NCBI GenBank assembly: GCA_018817035.1
Contig: JAHIUV010000033.1
Coordinates: 1 to 19,763, forward strand
Source: Candidatus Omnitrophota bacterium
GTDB lineage: Bacteria; Omnitrophota; Gorgyraeia; Gorgyraeales; Gorgyraeaceae
Direction of reading: 5' to 3'
DNA: 19,763 bases
The notes beneath the pieces are model-generated. The model was not told where the DNA came from. It did no database searches and worked only from the letters and a program-made list of their open reading frames with translations. Numbering within the stretch: position 1 is the stretch's first letter; each line of letters begins with the position of its first letter. A program made the position numbers and the translations under genes. Positions 1 to 8,029 of this stretch are shown piece by piece.

Positions 1-254
1 AACTGGTCAGGGTAGTCGAGGTCCTTTCAAAGCGCTTGCAGGTGCAGGAAAGGCTTACTACTGAAATAGCCGATGTATTGATGAAAAAACTGAAACCCAG
101 AGGCGTAATGGTCATTATAGAAGCCGAACATTTATGCATGAGCATGAGAGGGGTTAAAAAGGCAGGTGTGTCAACTGTTACAAGCGCTGTAAGGGGTATT
201 TTTAAAGAGAGTTCGAAAACAAGGGCGGAAACAATGGCTTTGATAAGAGGGTAA
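1..254 (+). CDS. folE: GTP cyclohydrolase I, C-terminal part (5' truncated by window)
   Basis: This is the last 83 codons or so of GTP cyclohydrolase I, which converts GTP to 7,8-dihydroneopterin triphosphate, the first step of tetrahydrofolate and related pterin synthesis in the cytoplasm. The reading frame is open from base 3, so the gene begins outside the window and the TTG at 36 is an internal leucine codon. Highly conserved family signatures are visible: LQVQERLT, the KPRGVMVIIEAEHLCM block, whose Cys corresponds to a zinc ligand, the MRGVKK segment, and TSAVRGIF followed by the typical RAE..ALI ending. The product is unrelated to the polysaccharide genes that follow. It probably marks the edge of the cluster, although only 25 bp separate it from the flippase gene and cotranscription is possible. 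Identification is secure. Confidence 0.95.
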   Translation, partial: LVRVVEVLSKRLQVQERLTTEIADVLMKKLKPRGVMVIIEAEHLCMSMRGVKKAGVSTVTSAVRGIFKESSKTRAETMALIRG

Positions 255-279
255 AATATGATAGGCCCGGATAGGTGCA

Positions 280-1593
280 ATGTTATTTATTAGAAATCTT
301 TTTAAGAGAGCTGTTTCCACTCCTGAGAAAAAAGTGATCGTTGGGAATTTTTTCTCACTATCTTTTCTGCAGGTAACGGATTATATACTCCCTCTTATTA
401 CCTTGCCTTACCTGGTCCGGATTTTAGGGCCTGAGAGGTTTGGATTAATTGCTTTTGCCAGGGCATTCGTGCAATATTTTGTTATTTTAACGGATTATGG
501 ATTCAATCTGTCAGCTACCAGAGAAATAGCCATAAACAGGCAGGATAAAGAGAAAGTAGAGAAGATTTTTAGTTCGATTATAGCGATTAAACTGTGTTTC
601 TTGGCCTTTAGTTTTTTAGTCTTGATGTTTTTCGTCTTTTTCGTAGCTAAATTTAGAAGCGATTGGCCTGTTTATATTTTTAGTTTTGGGATGGTTATGG
701 GTAACGCGCTTTTGCCGGTTTGGTTTTTCCAGGGGATGGAAAGGATGAAATACATTACCTTTTTGAATATCTCCGCCAAGCTTATTTTTACGGTCTCGAT
801 CTTTTTATTTATCAAGGAATCGCAGGATTATATTTATGTCCCGCTGATAAACTCTTTAGGGTTTTTGATAGCCGGTGTCCTGGGTTTATGGGTCGTGCGC
901 AATAGTTTTGGGATAAAATTCCGCCGCCCAGACCTTGAGAACATAAAATATCAACTAAAAGAAGGTTGGCATATATTTATTTCAGGCGTATCGGTCAGTT
1001 TGTATACGACCAGCAATACATTTATTTTAGGATTATTTACGAATAATACAATAGTAGGATATTATTCTGCCGGGGAGAGGCTGATCAGGGCTGTTCAAAA
1101 TCTTATGGCCCCTTTGTCGAATTCGGTTTATCCTTATGTAAGCAAGCTTGCCAATAAATCCAGGGAAAAGGCCCTGATCTTTATAAGAAAACTGACCATA
1201 TTTGTGGGCAGCGGAAGCTTTGTTATTTCTTTGGTAATTTTTGTATTTGCCGGATTTATCATCGATACTATATTGGGACCGCAGTACCGGGAATCGATAA
1301 TCGTGTTAAGGATCCTAGCTTTTTTGCCGTTTTTAACAAGTTTAAATACTATGCTGGGTACTCAAACTATGCTTCCTTTTAATTTAAAAGAGGCGCTTTC
1401 AAAAATATTTATTTCGGCGGGCATCATTAATGTAATTTTGGCGGTGCTCTTGGCGCCGATCTATAAACACATAGGGGTTTCTGCGGCTGTATTGCTCACC
1501 GAGGTTTTAGTTGCGGCTGTCATGTTTTTTTACTTAAAGCATAGAGGTTTAATATTATTAAGACAGCCACGGAAATCCGAGACAATGTCATAA
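280..1593 (+). CDS. Wzx-type polysaccharide flippase (oligosaccharide translocase)
   Basis: A 437-residue, strongly hydrophobic protein with roughly 12 or more predicted membrane segments. It has the usual length and N-terminal signature of the RfbX/Wzx polysaccharide-biosynthesis family in the MOP superfamily: an LPYLVRILGPERFG-type segment near residue 45, followed by a DYGFNLSATREIA-like stretch. The family flips undecaprenyl-diphosphate-linked oligosaccharides from the cytoplasmic to the periplasmic face of the inner membrane. It is the first gene of a run with two GT-B transferases, one GT-A transferase and a Wzy-like protein, which fits a Wzx/Wzy-dependent pathway. The ATG at 280 has only a weak AGG upstream. 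An ATG at 258 is out of frame and quickly stops. The family call is firm, but the substrate cannot be read from sequence. Confidence 0.9.
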   Translation: MLFIRNLFKRAVSTPEKKVIVGNFFSLSFLQVTDYILPLITLPYLVRILGPERFGLIAFARAFVQYFVILTDYGFNLSATREIAINRQDKEKVEKIFSSIIAIKLCFLAFSFLVLMFFVFFVAKFRSDWPVYIFSFGMVMGNALLPVWFFQGMERMKYITFLNISAKLIFTVSIFLFIKESQDYIYVPLINSLGFLIAGVLGLWVVRNSFGIKFRRPDLENIKYQLKEGWHIFISGVSVSLYTTSNTFILGLFTNNTIVGYYSAGERLIRAVQNLMAPLSNSVYPYVSKLANKSREKALIFIRKLTIFVGSGSFVISLVIFVFAGFIIDTILGPQYRESIIVLRILAFLPFLTSLNTMLGTQTMLPFNLKEALSKIFISAGIINVILAVLLAPIYKHIGVSAAVLLTEVLVAAVMFFYLKHRGLILLRQPRKSETMS

Positions 1594-1610
1594 AAAACAG
1601 GTAAACATAT

Positions 1611-2768
1611 ATGAATATATTATTACTGACACCAGGAATAAATAAAAAATTCAATGATAATTACCATGCCTATAAATATATTACTGAAAGCGGGCATAGG
1701 ATACTGGCAATATCTAATATGGAAAATATCTTAAAAGGCGCAGGCGCTGAATTATCACCTGAAGCGGAGACAGATGACGGCATTTGTATCCGTAGAGTTT
1801 TTAAGACGCTTAAAGAACAGAGGATATATTATCCGGCGGTAAGAAAATATGGCATAATAAAGAAAATCGCAGAGGAGTTCGATCCTGATATCGTTTTTTG
1901 CGAAAATAGCATCAATATGCCTATCGCCGCGAAGATTAAAAAGGATTTTAGTGTTCCTATAGTCCTAAGATTAGAGTTTCTTTTTGACAGGGATTTTCCG
2001 TATGACATCATCGGCCACCGGAGGTTCCTAAAGAATAAGATTACGGGAGATTTATTCGGAAAGATCTTAGGTTCTTTGTATTGGAGATGGATATGTTTTC
2101 GTGCGGACGAGATCATAAGCCATTATCCCGGTGATAAAAAAAAGACAGTTAATTTATCAGGGCGCAAAAAGCAGGTAACCTATATTCCGTGGCCCGGAAA
2201 AGAGCAGGTATTCAAAGAAACAATAGCACGGCACAAGGATAGGGCTATTTTTATAGGTTCATTTGATGCCCATAAAAATTTTAATGAATTCAGCAGAGTC
2301 CTCCCTGAATTATTTACCAGGACACCCGTAAAAGAATTCTATTTTGTTGGCAGCGGACATTATTCGTATATCGTTAAAGAATTACAGGGATCGTTTCCCG
2401 GCAAGATAAAACATATAAGCACTATGCCGCGGGACGAGTGTTTAAAACTTATTGCCGGCAGTTATTTTTGCTATTCTCCGGCAGTCCGCGGAGGGTGGGG
2501 GTTTATAGGGGATGCCTGGGCAATGAAAACTCCTATCGTGGTGACGCATAACCACTATGATTTTAAAGACGCAGCCGATTCAATAGTGACGAGTCAGGAA
2601 AACATAGTAGATCGGGTCAACCGCCTTTATGATGATAGCCAATATTACAGTAATGTGGCGATGGGCGGGTATAATAGATTTAAAGAAGGTCATAGCGCTG
2701 AAAAAGTAGGTCAAAAGTACTTGGATGTTTGTTCCAAACTGGTTGATCCAAAGGAAAAGAAAAAATGA
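1611..2768 (+). CDS. GT-B fold glycosyltransferase (GT1/GT4-like), divergent active-site motif
   Basis: A 385-residue protein with the two-Rossmann-domain layout of GT-B transferases. The N-terminal half starts MNILLLTPG and carries DPDIVFCEN near 91. The C-terminal half carries FIGSFDAHKNF near 214, FYFVGSG near 243 and a GWGFIGDAWAMKTPIVV donor-site region at 295-311. It would add a sugar to the lipid-linked repeat unit at the cytoplasmic membrane. In GT4 enzymes the donor site has an E-x7-E motif. Here the aligned positions appear to be Arg293 and Asp301, so the motif is altered (see findings). The gene lies 17 bp after the flippase, and its stop overlaps the next start by 4 bp (ATGA at 2765). 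Family confidence is good; donor and acceptor are unknown. Confidence 0.8.
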   Translation: MNILLLTPGINKKFNDNYHAYKYITESGHRILAISNMENILKGAGAELSPEAETDDGICIRRVFKTLKEQRIYYPAVRKYGIIKKIAEEFDPDIVFCENSINMPIAAKIKKDFSVPIVLRLEFLFDRDFPYDIIGHRRFLKNKITGDLFGKILGSLYWRWICFRADEIISHYPGDKKKTVNLSGRKKQVTYIPWPGKEQVFKETIARHKDRAIFIGSFDAHKNFNEFSRVLPELFTRTPVKEFYFVGSGHYSYIVKELQGSFPGKIKHISTMPRDECLKLIAGSYFCYSPAVRGGWGFIGDAWAMKTPIVVTHNHYDFKDAADSIVTSQENIVDRVNRLYDDSQYYSNVAMGGYNRFKEGHSAEKVGQKYLDVCSKLVDPKEKKK

Positions 2769-3550
2769 TAGACGTGATCGTGACTTCGACATGCAGGAAG
2801 CAATTTGAGGCGACTTACGCGAGTTTCGTGAAAAACGTAAAATACAGAGGAGGCTTTAGGTTTATTATTCATGTGGATGTTTTTGAGAAAAATAAGCGTT
2901 ATTTGCCAAAATTACTTGAATTTTTAAGGCACAATGGAATCGATGATGTTAAAATTAATATGGGTAAACATAGCTTTGCCAACGCGGTCAATTATCTGCA
3001 TGGACGATTAGAGTCCGAATATTATTTTAATTTAGAAGACGATTGGATCTTTCTTAGGCGGATCGATCTTGATAGCATAATACAAGTCATGAAAAATAAT
3101 GAAAATATCCATAATATCAGATTCAGCAAAGAGAGGATCAAGAAACCGGGCCTGATCGCAAAAAAAAGGCTCGCCAAAAGCAACGAACTGTATTTACTTA
3201 CGGGCGATCAGGTTAGCCTGGGCGGGACAGACCTTATAGAATCGACCCTTTGGTCGCTGAATCCTCATATTGCCAGGACTTTAATTGCGAAGCAATTCCC
3301 GCATATCCCCGAAGGCACTAATCCCGAAAATTTTTTATTCAAGAAATATAATAGTAAGTTTACTGTTTCGGGGTTGTATATCTATGGCAAATACGGAGAT
3401 CCTCCTTATGTAAAAGATATTGGACGTCATTGCTTCCTTGTTAAAAAGATTAAAACAATAAGTGAGATATTGAGGAACCCCTCGCTTATTAAAAAGCAAG
3501 ACAGGATGAAAAAGATGGAAAGATATCTGGGAGGGCAGTTTGAATCTTAA
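2765..3550 (+). CDS. Glycosyltransferase, GT-A fold (GT2-like)
   Basis: A 261-residue soluble protein beginning with a short beta-strand (IDVIVTST), as in GT-A fold transferases. An acidic LEDDW motif at 90-94 matches the metal- and nucleotide-sugar-binding DxD region of GT2-like enzymes. The C-terminal part is lysine-rich and may touch the membrane. It is expected to transfer one sugar during repeat-unit assembly. The start overlaps the upstream stop by 4 bp, and AAGGA at 2751-2755 is a usable ribosome site. Sequence similarity to textbook GT2 enzymes is limited outside the strands and the acidic motif, so the specific family is less certain than the fold. No substrate can be assigned. Confidence 0.7.
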   Translation: MIDVIVTSTCRKQFEATYASFVKNVKYRGGFRFIIHVDVFEKNKRYLPKLLEFLRHNGIDDVKINMGKHSFANAVNYLHGRLESEYYFNLEDDWIFLRRIDLDSIIQVMKNNENIHNIRFSKERIKKPGLIAKKRLAKSNELYLLTGDQVSLGGTDLIESTLWSLNPHIARTLIAKQFPHIPEGTNPENFLFKKYNSKFTVSGLYIYGKYGDPPYVKDIGRHCFLVKKIKTISEILRNPSLIKKQDRMKKMERYLGGQFES

Positions 3551-3562
3551 AAGGAATAAAAG

Positions 3563-5017
3563 ATGAGAAAGCATATCTGGTTCATATTTATATCGTACCT
3601 GATGGCAATGGCTCTCGGGTCTTTGATCCTTAGCGGCAGTAAGACCGCGTTTGGGATCCTTGGTTTGGTATTTTTAGCTTTTTTGTCGGGGAGCTTGATT
3701 TTAAATGTCGGATTAAAAAAAATAGAGAAATACTTGTTGTATTTTGGGATAATAAGCATACCGTTTCCTTATTTATTGCAATTTTCAGGCAAGGACGCGC
3801 TGACCATTACGACGCTAATGATATATTTCCTATTCGCGTTGATAATCTTCCGCCATCTCTTTGAGAGAAGAAGCCTGATTTTTGAGCCTAAATTCGCGTT
3901 TATATTGCCCATTTTGGTCTTTGTTTCCCTGACGATATCATTGATCCTTAATCCTGATTTTATAGGCCAGTCGGTCAGATACTACATTTCGAATATCAGC
4001 GGAATTTTATTGTATTTTATTATACTTCTTATTGTCAAAGACAATTCAGGCGTAATAACTATCATTAAAATAATTTTATTCTCTCTTGCGCTGCAGTCGG
4101 GGATCATACTTTTGGTATGGAAATTCCCTATCGCTAAAGAGTTTCTCGCTCCTTTTACCACCAGGGTTACCGAGGCTATGAATGGGGCGGTATCGCAGGA
4201 TTATATAGTCGAAGGCATACATAGATTTGCCGGCACGATATGGGATTATGAACTTTTAGCAGAATGGTTTTTAGTGGGAAGCGTGTTATCAATAGGCCTT
4301 TTTTATAAGTTTAAAAAAATTATTTACATTTTTTCCCTATTTTGCTGCCTGGGAGGCATTGTTTTTACAGTAACAAGGTCGGTCCTTTTTTTATTAATTT
4401 TTGGATTGGTGCTGATCTTTGGATTGATAAATATGTTAACGAAAGATAACAGGCGGAGTACGGTAAAGGTTATTTTTTTGATTTTTTTAGGCAGCGCGAT
4501 CTTATCAGGAGCTTTTCCTGAACAGATAAGCAGCCTGACAAAACGATTGGAGATATATTTCCATCACTCGAACTTGATCAGTTCGGAAGCGATTAACCGC
4601 GGAGAAGTATGGAAGGACGCACTCCATATTTTCCTTAAAGAGCCGACGTTTTTTGGCAAAGGTTTATATAATCTTAGCACGCTTTATTATTCGGTTTATT
4701 CTTTCCATTCTTTGTACCTGACAATATTATACAAGATTGGGATCTTGGGGTTATTTATTTATTCGATTTTTTGGTTAAAAATGCTGTATGAAAGCTGGCG
4801 TATTTTAATCACAAAGAATAAACCCGAAAATTGGTATGTGCTGTTTTTTTTGTTTATCAGCGTTGTATTGATATTACTGAATGAGATCAAGATAGAATAT
4901 ATAAGGTACGGGCATACCATCCAATTTGCCTGGTTGATATATGGCTTATTAGCCGTTTCCATAAGACAGGGCAGGGGGAATAATGAAAATACTATGGTTT
5001 CCGCGTCTTCAGGTTGA
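3563..5017 (+). CDS. Wzy / O-antigen-ligase-like polymerase, multispanning membrane protein
   Basis: A 484-residue integral membrane protein with about 10-12 hydrophobic segments. The O-antigen ligase/polymerase layout is recognisable: a TVTRSV segment at 269-274 where family members often have an SRS/SRG motif, then a large periplasmic loop (about 315-380) with a GEVWKDAL helix, a PTFFGKG turn at 361-367, and FHSLYL around His382 just before the next membrane segment. Members polymerise undecaprenyl-linked repeats or ligate glycan to an acceptor in the periplasm. Placed among flippase and transferases, polymerase is the more likely role. AAGGA at 3551-3555 precedes the ATG. Its last 35 bp overlap the next gene. 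A second, larger protein of the same superfamily is encoded at 10961-13522. Confidence 0.8.
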   Translation: MRKHIWFIFISYLMAMALGSLILSGSKTAFGILGLVFLAFLSGSLILNVGLKKIEKYLLYFGIISIPFPYLLQFSGKDALTITTLMIYFLFALIIFRHLFERRSLIFEPKFAFILPILVFVSLTISLILNPDFIGQSVRYYISNISGILLYFIILLIVKDNSGVITIIKIILFSLALQSGIILLVWKFPIAKEFLAPFTTRVTEAMNGAVSQDYIVEGIHRFAGTIWDYELLAEWFLVGSVLSIGLFYKFKKIIYIFSLFCCLGGIVFTVTRSVLFLLIFGLVLIFGLINMLTKDNRRSTVKVIFLIFLGSAILSGAFPEQISSLTKRLEIYFHHSNLISSEAINRGEVWKDALHIFLKEPTFFGKGLYNLSTLYYSVYSFHSLYLTILYKIGILGLFIYSIFWLKMLYESWRILITKNKPENWYVLFFLFISVVLILLNEIKIEYIRYGHTIQFAWLIYGLLAVSIRQGRGNNENTMVSASSG

Positions 5018-6155
5018 TATTGACAACCTATCCATAACCACATGGCGCGAAATGTGCAGGGAATTGGAGGAAACATGGAAATGCGATGTCAGGATCGCCA
5101 TAGCGGGTAATCCCCGTGCCAGCATATTTGATAGGAATTATATACCGATTTTTGTAATAAGAAAAAAGTTTCTCAGGATAATAACCTTTTGGATCTTTGG
5201 GTACATAAAATTCATATATCATTGTTTGACGTTTAAGCCTGATGTGGTTATTTTAGATATATTTACCATTTGGTTCAGTATCCCATTTTCACTCTTACCA
5301 AAGAAAAGAACCCTGTTTATAGTAGATAACAGGACGCCTTTTTATGATATGACCCCCGGCAAACGGACATGGGAAGACAAAATAGCCCAATTTTATACAG
5401 CGTTATCTTATAAATATTGTAAGGGATTTTTGGACGGGATGACGGTTATAACCGATCATTATAAAGAGTACGTATGCGGTTGTTTTGGTTTTGAGCCTTC
5501 CTCAATAGGGGTCTGGAGTTCAGGTGTTAATATAGGTATGTTTTCTCCTGATAAGGTTAAGCCCGGCCCGATCCCCGGTTTTCTTAAAGATAAATTTGTA
5601 CTGATGTATCATGGCGGAATCGGATATAACCGCGGCCTGCTGGAGACTGTAGACGCGATCAAATTGGTCGATAAAGAGGAAATAGTCTTATTTTTTGTCG
5701 GAGACGGCCAGGCAAGCAATGAGATATCGCGTAAAATCAAAAGCCTTGATCTGGGGAAAAAGATGTATATTTTACCGGCAATTCCGTATTCAGAGATACC
5801 GGTTTATATAAGCTATTGCGATTGCGCGATTATGGCATATCCTGATATAGAATATTGGAACAATAATAACCCTTTAAAATTATTAGAATACCTAGCCATG
5901 GGAAAGCCTGTGATATGCACTGACATATTGACGTTTAGGAGCGTTGCGGGCAACAATAAGTGCTTGTATTATATAAAACAAAATGATAAGGAAAAAATAG
6001 CGGAAGCTATAAACTATTGCTATAAAAATAAGGAACATTTGCGTGTTTGGGGAGGGCAGGGGGTGGAAATAGTCAAAAAAGGCTATACATGGCATAAACA
6101 ATCAGAGAAGCTATTACATTTTATAGGTAATTTGAGAGAAAAACGCAAGAAATGA
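4983..6155 (+). CDS. Glycosyltransferase, GT-B fold, GT4-like
   Basis: A 390-residue GT-B transferase with a clear C-terminal donor site. It shows VWSSGVNIGMFSPD at 177-190, the linker before the second Rossmann domain, then YHGGIGYNRG near 209, VGDG at 239-242 and NNPLKLLEYLAMGKPVI at 295-311, in which Glu302 is the conserved catalytic-region acid. This tail motif is standard for WcaI/GT4-type enzymes. Residues 65-105 include hydrophobic stretches that could bind the membrane face. A strong CAGGGGG at 4972-4978 lies inside the preceding gene and supports the ATG at 4983, giving a 35-bp overlap and likely translational coupling. It closes the first gene block, as a promoter-bearing gap follows. 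Sugar specificity is unknown. Confidence 0.87.
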   Translation: MKILWFPRLQVDIDNLSITTWREMCRELEETWKCDVRIAIAGNPRASIFDRNYIPIFVIRKKFLRIITFWIFGYIKFIYHCLTFKPDVVILDIFTIWFSIPFSLLPKKRTLFIVDNRTPFYDMTPGKRTWEDKIAQFYTALSYKYCKGFLDGMTVITDHYKEYVCGCFGFEPSSIGVWSSGVNIGMFSPDKVKPGPIPGFLKDKFVLMYHGGIGYNRGLLETVDAIKLVDKEEIVLFFVGDGQASNEISRKIKSLDLGKKMYILPAIPYSEIPVYISYCDCAIMAYPDIEYWNNNNPLKLLEYLAMGKPVICTDILTFRSVAGNNKCLYYIKQNDKEKIAEAINYCYKNKEHLRVWGGQGVEIVKKGYTWHKQSEKLLHFIGNLREKRKK

Positions 6156-6182
6156 GTCGTTAATAAATAATTAAAAAAAGTC

Positions 6183-6211
6183 TTGACAAAGTTTTTCAAA
6201 TCTGGTATACT
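6183..6211 (+). promoter_or_regulatory. Sigma70-type promoter with extended -10
   Basis: TTGACA at 6183-6188 is a perfect -35 box. TATACT at 6206-6211 is a 5/6 match to the -10 box, the spacer is exactly 17 bp, and TGG directly before the -10 supplies an extended -10 TG element. Transcription should start near 6218, giving a leader of about 30 nt to the beta-barrel gene at 6247. It lies in the only sizeable gap between the glycosyltransferase block and the export block, so it probably drives the export operon. The match is sequence-based only. Confidence 0.85.
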
Positions 6212-6246
6212 TCTGTTTAAAATCACATAAAATCATAGGGGGAAAA

Positions 6247-7428
6247 ATGAAGAGAATGTACCAGATTTTTATTTTAGCAGGTTTTTTAGCGGCGTCTTTG
6301 TTTTTTAATACAACATTATATGCCGGAGAAGGCTTTAAGATCGGTAATACAGAAGCAAAGGTCATCCCGTGGGGCAAGATTACCCTTCAATATGATGATA
6401 ACGTCTTTTTAGAGGAAAATGATGAAAAAGACGATTTTATAATCGTCCTTACTCCCGGTATTACCCTCGAATGGCCGTTTAGTGACAGTCGCCTCAAATT
6501 AGATTATCACGCGGATTATACTCAATATATAGATTACTCTTCCCAAGACGCTACTAATCATTATGTGTCAGGAGAGATGGATGTCAAGTGGAGGGATGTT
6601 GACTTCCTTATATATGACAAGTTTACACACGCGTACTACAGGCCCAGCACAGAAGATACTGACAGGATCAAAGTAGATGATAACAGGGCGGGTATTAAGG
6701 CTGTGTTTCAGGCTGATAGGCTTGGCGTACATCTTGGCTATGAAAATTTTACGCGCGATTACAAGTCAGAAGATATTTACGATGCCTATGACAGGACCGA
6801 ACACATATATTCCTTCATGCTTACCCATAAGACATCTCCAAAAACAGACCTTCTTTTTGAATATGATTTTGCCCAGGTAAGATATGATAATGATACAGCC
6901 CGGTCTGATTCGGATTATCATCAATTCCTGGTAGGGGCAATAGGGGAAGTAACCCAAAAGACCACAGCTACTTTAAAGACAGGTTATATGTTCAGGGATT
7001 ATGAAAATGACGTTGAGCCTGATTTTGATTCAGGAGTGTTGTATGCTGATATTGTACATAAGTTTTCAGATAAAAATGCCCTGAAAATGTCTTTTGAGCG
7101 CACAGCTTACGAATCTCTTTATGGTGTTAATAATTTTTATAAGGTAGAAAACGTTTCCGCTACATTTGACCATTACTTTACGCGTAAATTAATGGGGTTT
7201 CTTACTGCCAGGCATCAGATCAACTCATATCCAAGGGAAACAACCGAGGGCGCTGAGACAAAGAAGAGGAAGGACAAGTACATTTCCATGGGCGCAGGTT
7301 TCGAATATTATTTAAATAAATGGATGACATTTACATTGCGCGCAGACCATATAACAAGGGGCTCTAATTTTGATGTCTTTGAATATGATCAGAACAGGGT
7401 TACCTTTACAGCAAAGGCCGAATTCTAA
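6247..7428 (+). CDS. Outer-membrane beta-barrel protein of the polysaccharide export locus (EpsL/BBP2-like)
   Basis: A 393-residue secreted protein with a signal peptide (charged start, hydrophobic core, likely cleavage after Ala26 in TLYA-GE). The mature part is a series of alternating hydrophobic/polar strands rich in Tyr, Asp and Phe, ending VTFTAKAEF with a C-terminal Phe typical of Bam-inserted barrels. The segment QYDDNVFLEEND at about residues 48-59, followed by a TPGITLEW strand, is characteristic of the barrel proteins found in exosortase-type and related capsule loci. It is probably an outer-membrane porin or exit channel for the polymer, because the neighbouring OPX protein lacks an obvious membrane-crossing segment. 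A strong promoter and AGGGGG at 6237-6242 precede the ATG. The barrel call is firm; the channel role is inferred. Confidence 0.82.
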   Translation: MKRMYQIFILAGFLAASLFFNTTLYAGEGFKIGNTEAKVIPWGKITLQYDDNVFLEENDEKDDFIIVLTPGITLEWPFSDSRLKLDYHADYTQYIDYSSQDATNHYVSGEMDVKWRDVDFLIYDKFTHAYYRPSTEDTDRIKVDDNRAGIKAVFQADRLGVHLGYENFTRDYKSEDIYDAYDRTEHIYSFMLTHKTSPKTDLLFEYDFAQVRYDNDTARSDSDYHQFLVGAIGEVTQKTTATLKTGYMFRDYENDVEPDFDSGVLYADIVHKFSDKNALKMSFERTAYESLYGVNNFYKVENVSATFDHYFTRKLMGFLTARHQINSYPRETTEGAETKKRKDKYISMGAGFEYYLNKWMTFTLRADHITRGSNFDVFEYDQNRVTFTAKAEF

Positions 7429-7430
7429 AA

Positions 7431-8021
7431 ATGGTCACATTTATTAAAAAGAAATCATATGGATTGATATTGGCGTTTCTTATCCTGGCGATGAATTTCT
7501 CCGTTGTTTCGTATTCCGCGGATTACAAAGTGGATGCCGGAGACGTTATCTTGATAACTGTCCATGAACAGCCTGACCTTACCACTAAAACAAGGGTGAG
7601 TTCAGAAGGTTATATAACTTTTCCTTTATTGGGAGTTCTTCATGTCAAAGATTTTACGGTAGGCGAGATAGAAGAAAAGATAAGGGTACTATTGGAAAAA
7701 GATTATTTAGTCAATCCCCAGGTAAATATTTTTATCGAAGATTATCGCGCTGAAAAGGTCTTTGTGATGGGTTTTGTAAACAGGCCGGGCGAATATGAAC
7801 TTTTTAAGGACAGAAAGACTACTGTGCTGGAAGCTATTACGATGGCCGGAGGCTTCAAAGAAGGCGCGGCCCAGAACGGAACAAAGGTAATAAGGCTTGA
7901 AGGTGATGAAGAGATAACTCTACAGGTAAAAGTCACTGATATAACTAAAAAAGGGGATAAGGCCAAAGATATACAGATCCAACCGGGAGATATCATCGTA
8001 GTGCCTGAAAGTTTCTTTTAA
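7431..8021 (+). CDS. Polysaccharide export protein, short Wza/OPX type
   Basis: A 196-residue exported protein. Residues 1-30 form a Sec signal peptide ending SYSA. Residues 31-104 match the polysaccharide export (PES) domain, with DYKVDAGDVILITV at its start and GYITFPLLG near 60-68. Residues 108-160 form one SLBB domain (VFVMGFVNRPGEY, then TTVLEAITMAGGF). It ends at PGDIIVVPESFF. The whole protein contains no cysteine, so it is not a lipoprotein as E. coli Wza is, and it lacks the further SLBB domain and C-terminal amphipathic helix that let Wza cross the outer membrane. It should form a periplasmic ring between the Wzc-like protein and the barrel. The ATG sits 2 bp after the upstream stop with no good Shine-Dalgarno, suggesting coupled translation. 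Confidence 0.92.
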   Translation: MVTFIKKKSYGLILAFLILAMNFSVVSYSADYKVDAGDVILITVHEQPDLTTKTRVSSEGYITFPLLGVLHVKDFTVGEIEEKIRVLLEKDYLVNPQVNIFIEDYRAEKVFVMGFVNRPGEYELFKDRKTTVLEAITMAGGFKEGAAQNGTKVIRLEGDEEITLQVKVTDITKKGDKAKDIQIQPGDIIVVPESFF

Positions 8022-8029
8022 GGAGAAAA

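Noticed and set aside
36..38. TTG as a start codon for a 72-residue protein
   Set aside because: The frame is open to the window edge and continues into conserved FolE sequence upstream, so this is an internal codon of a truncated gene.
6166..6182. TTAAT...ATTAA inverted repeat as a terminator after the last glycosyltransferase
   Set aside because: It is a 5-bp A/T stem followed by A's, not T's, on the plus strand; too weak to call.
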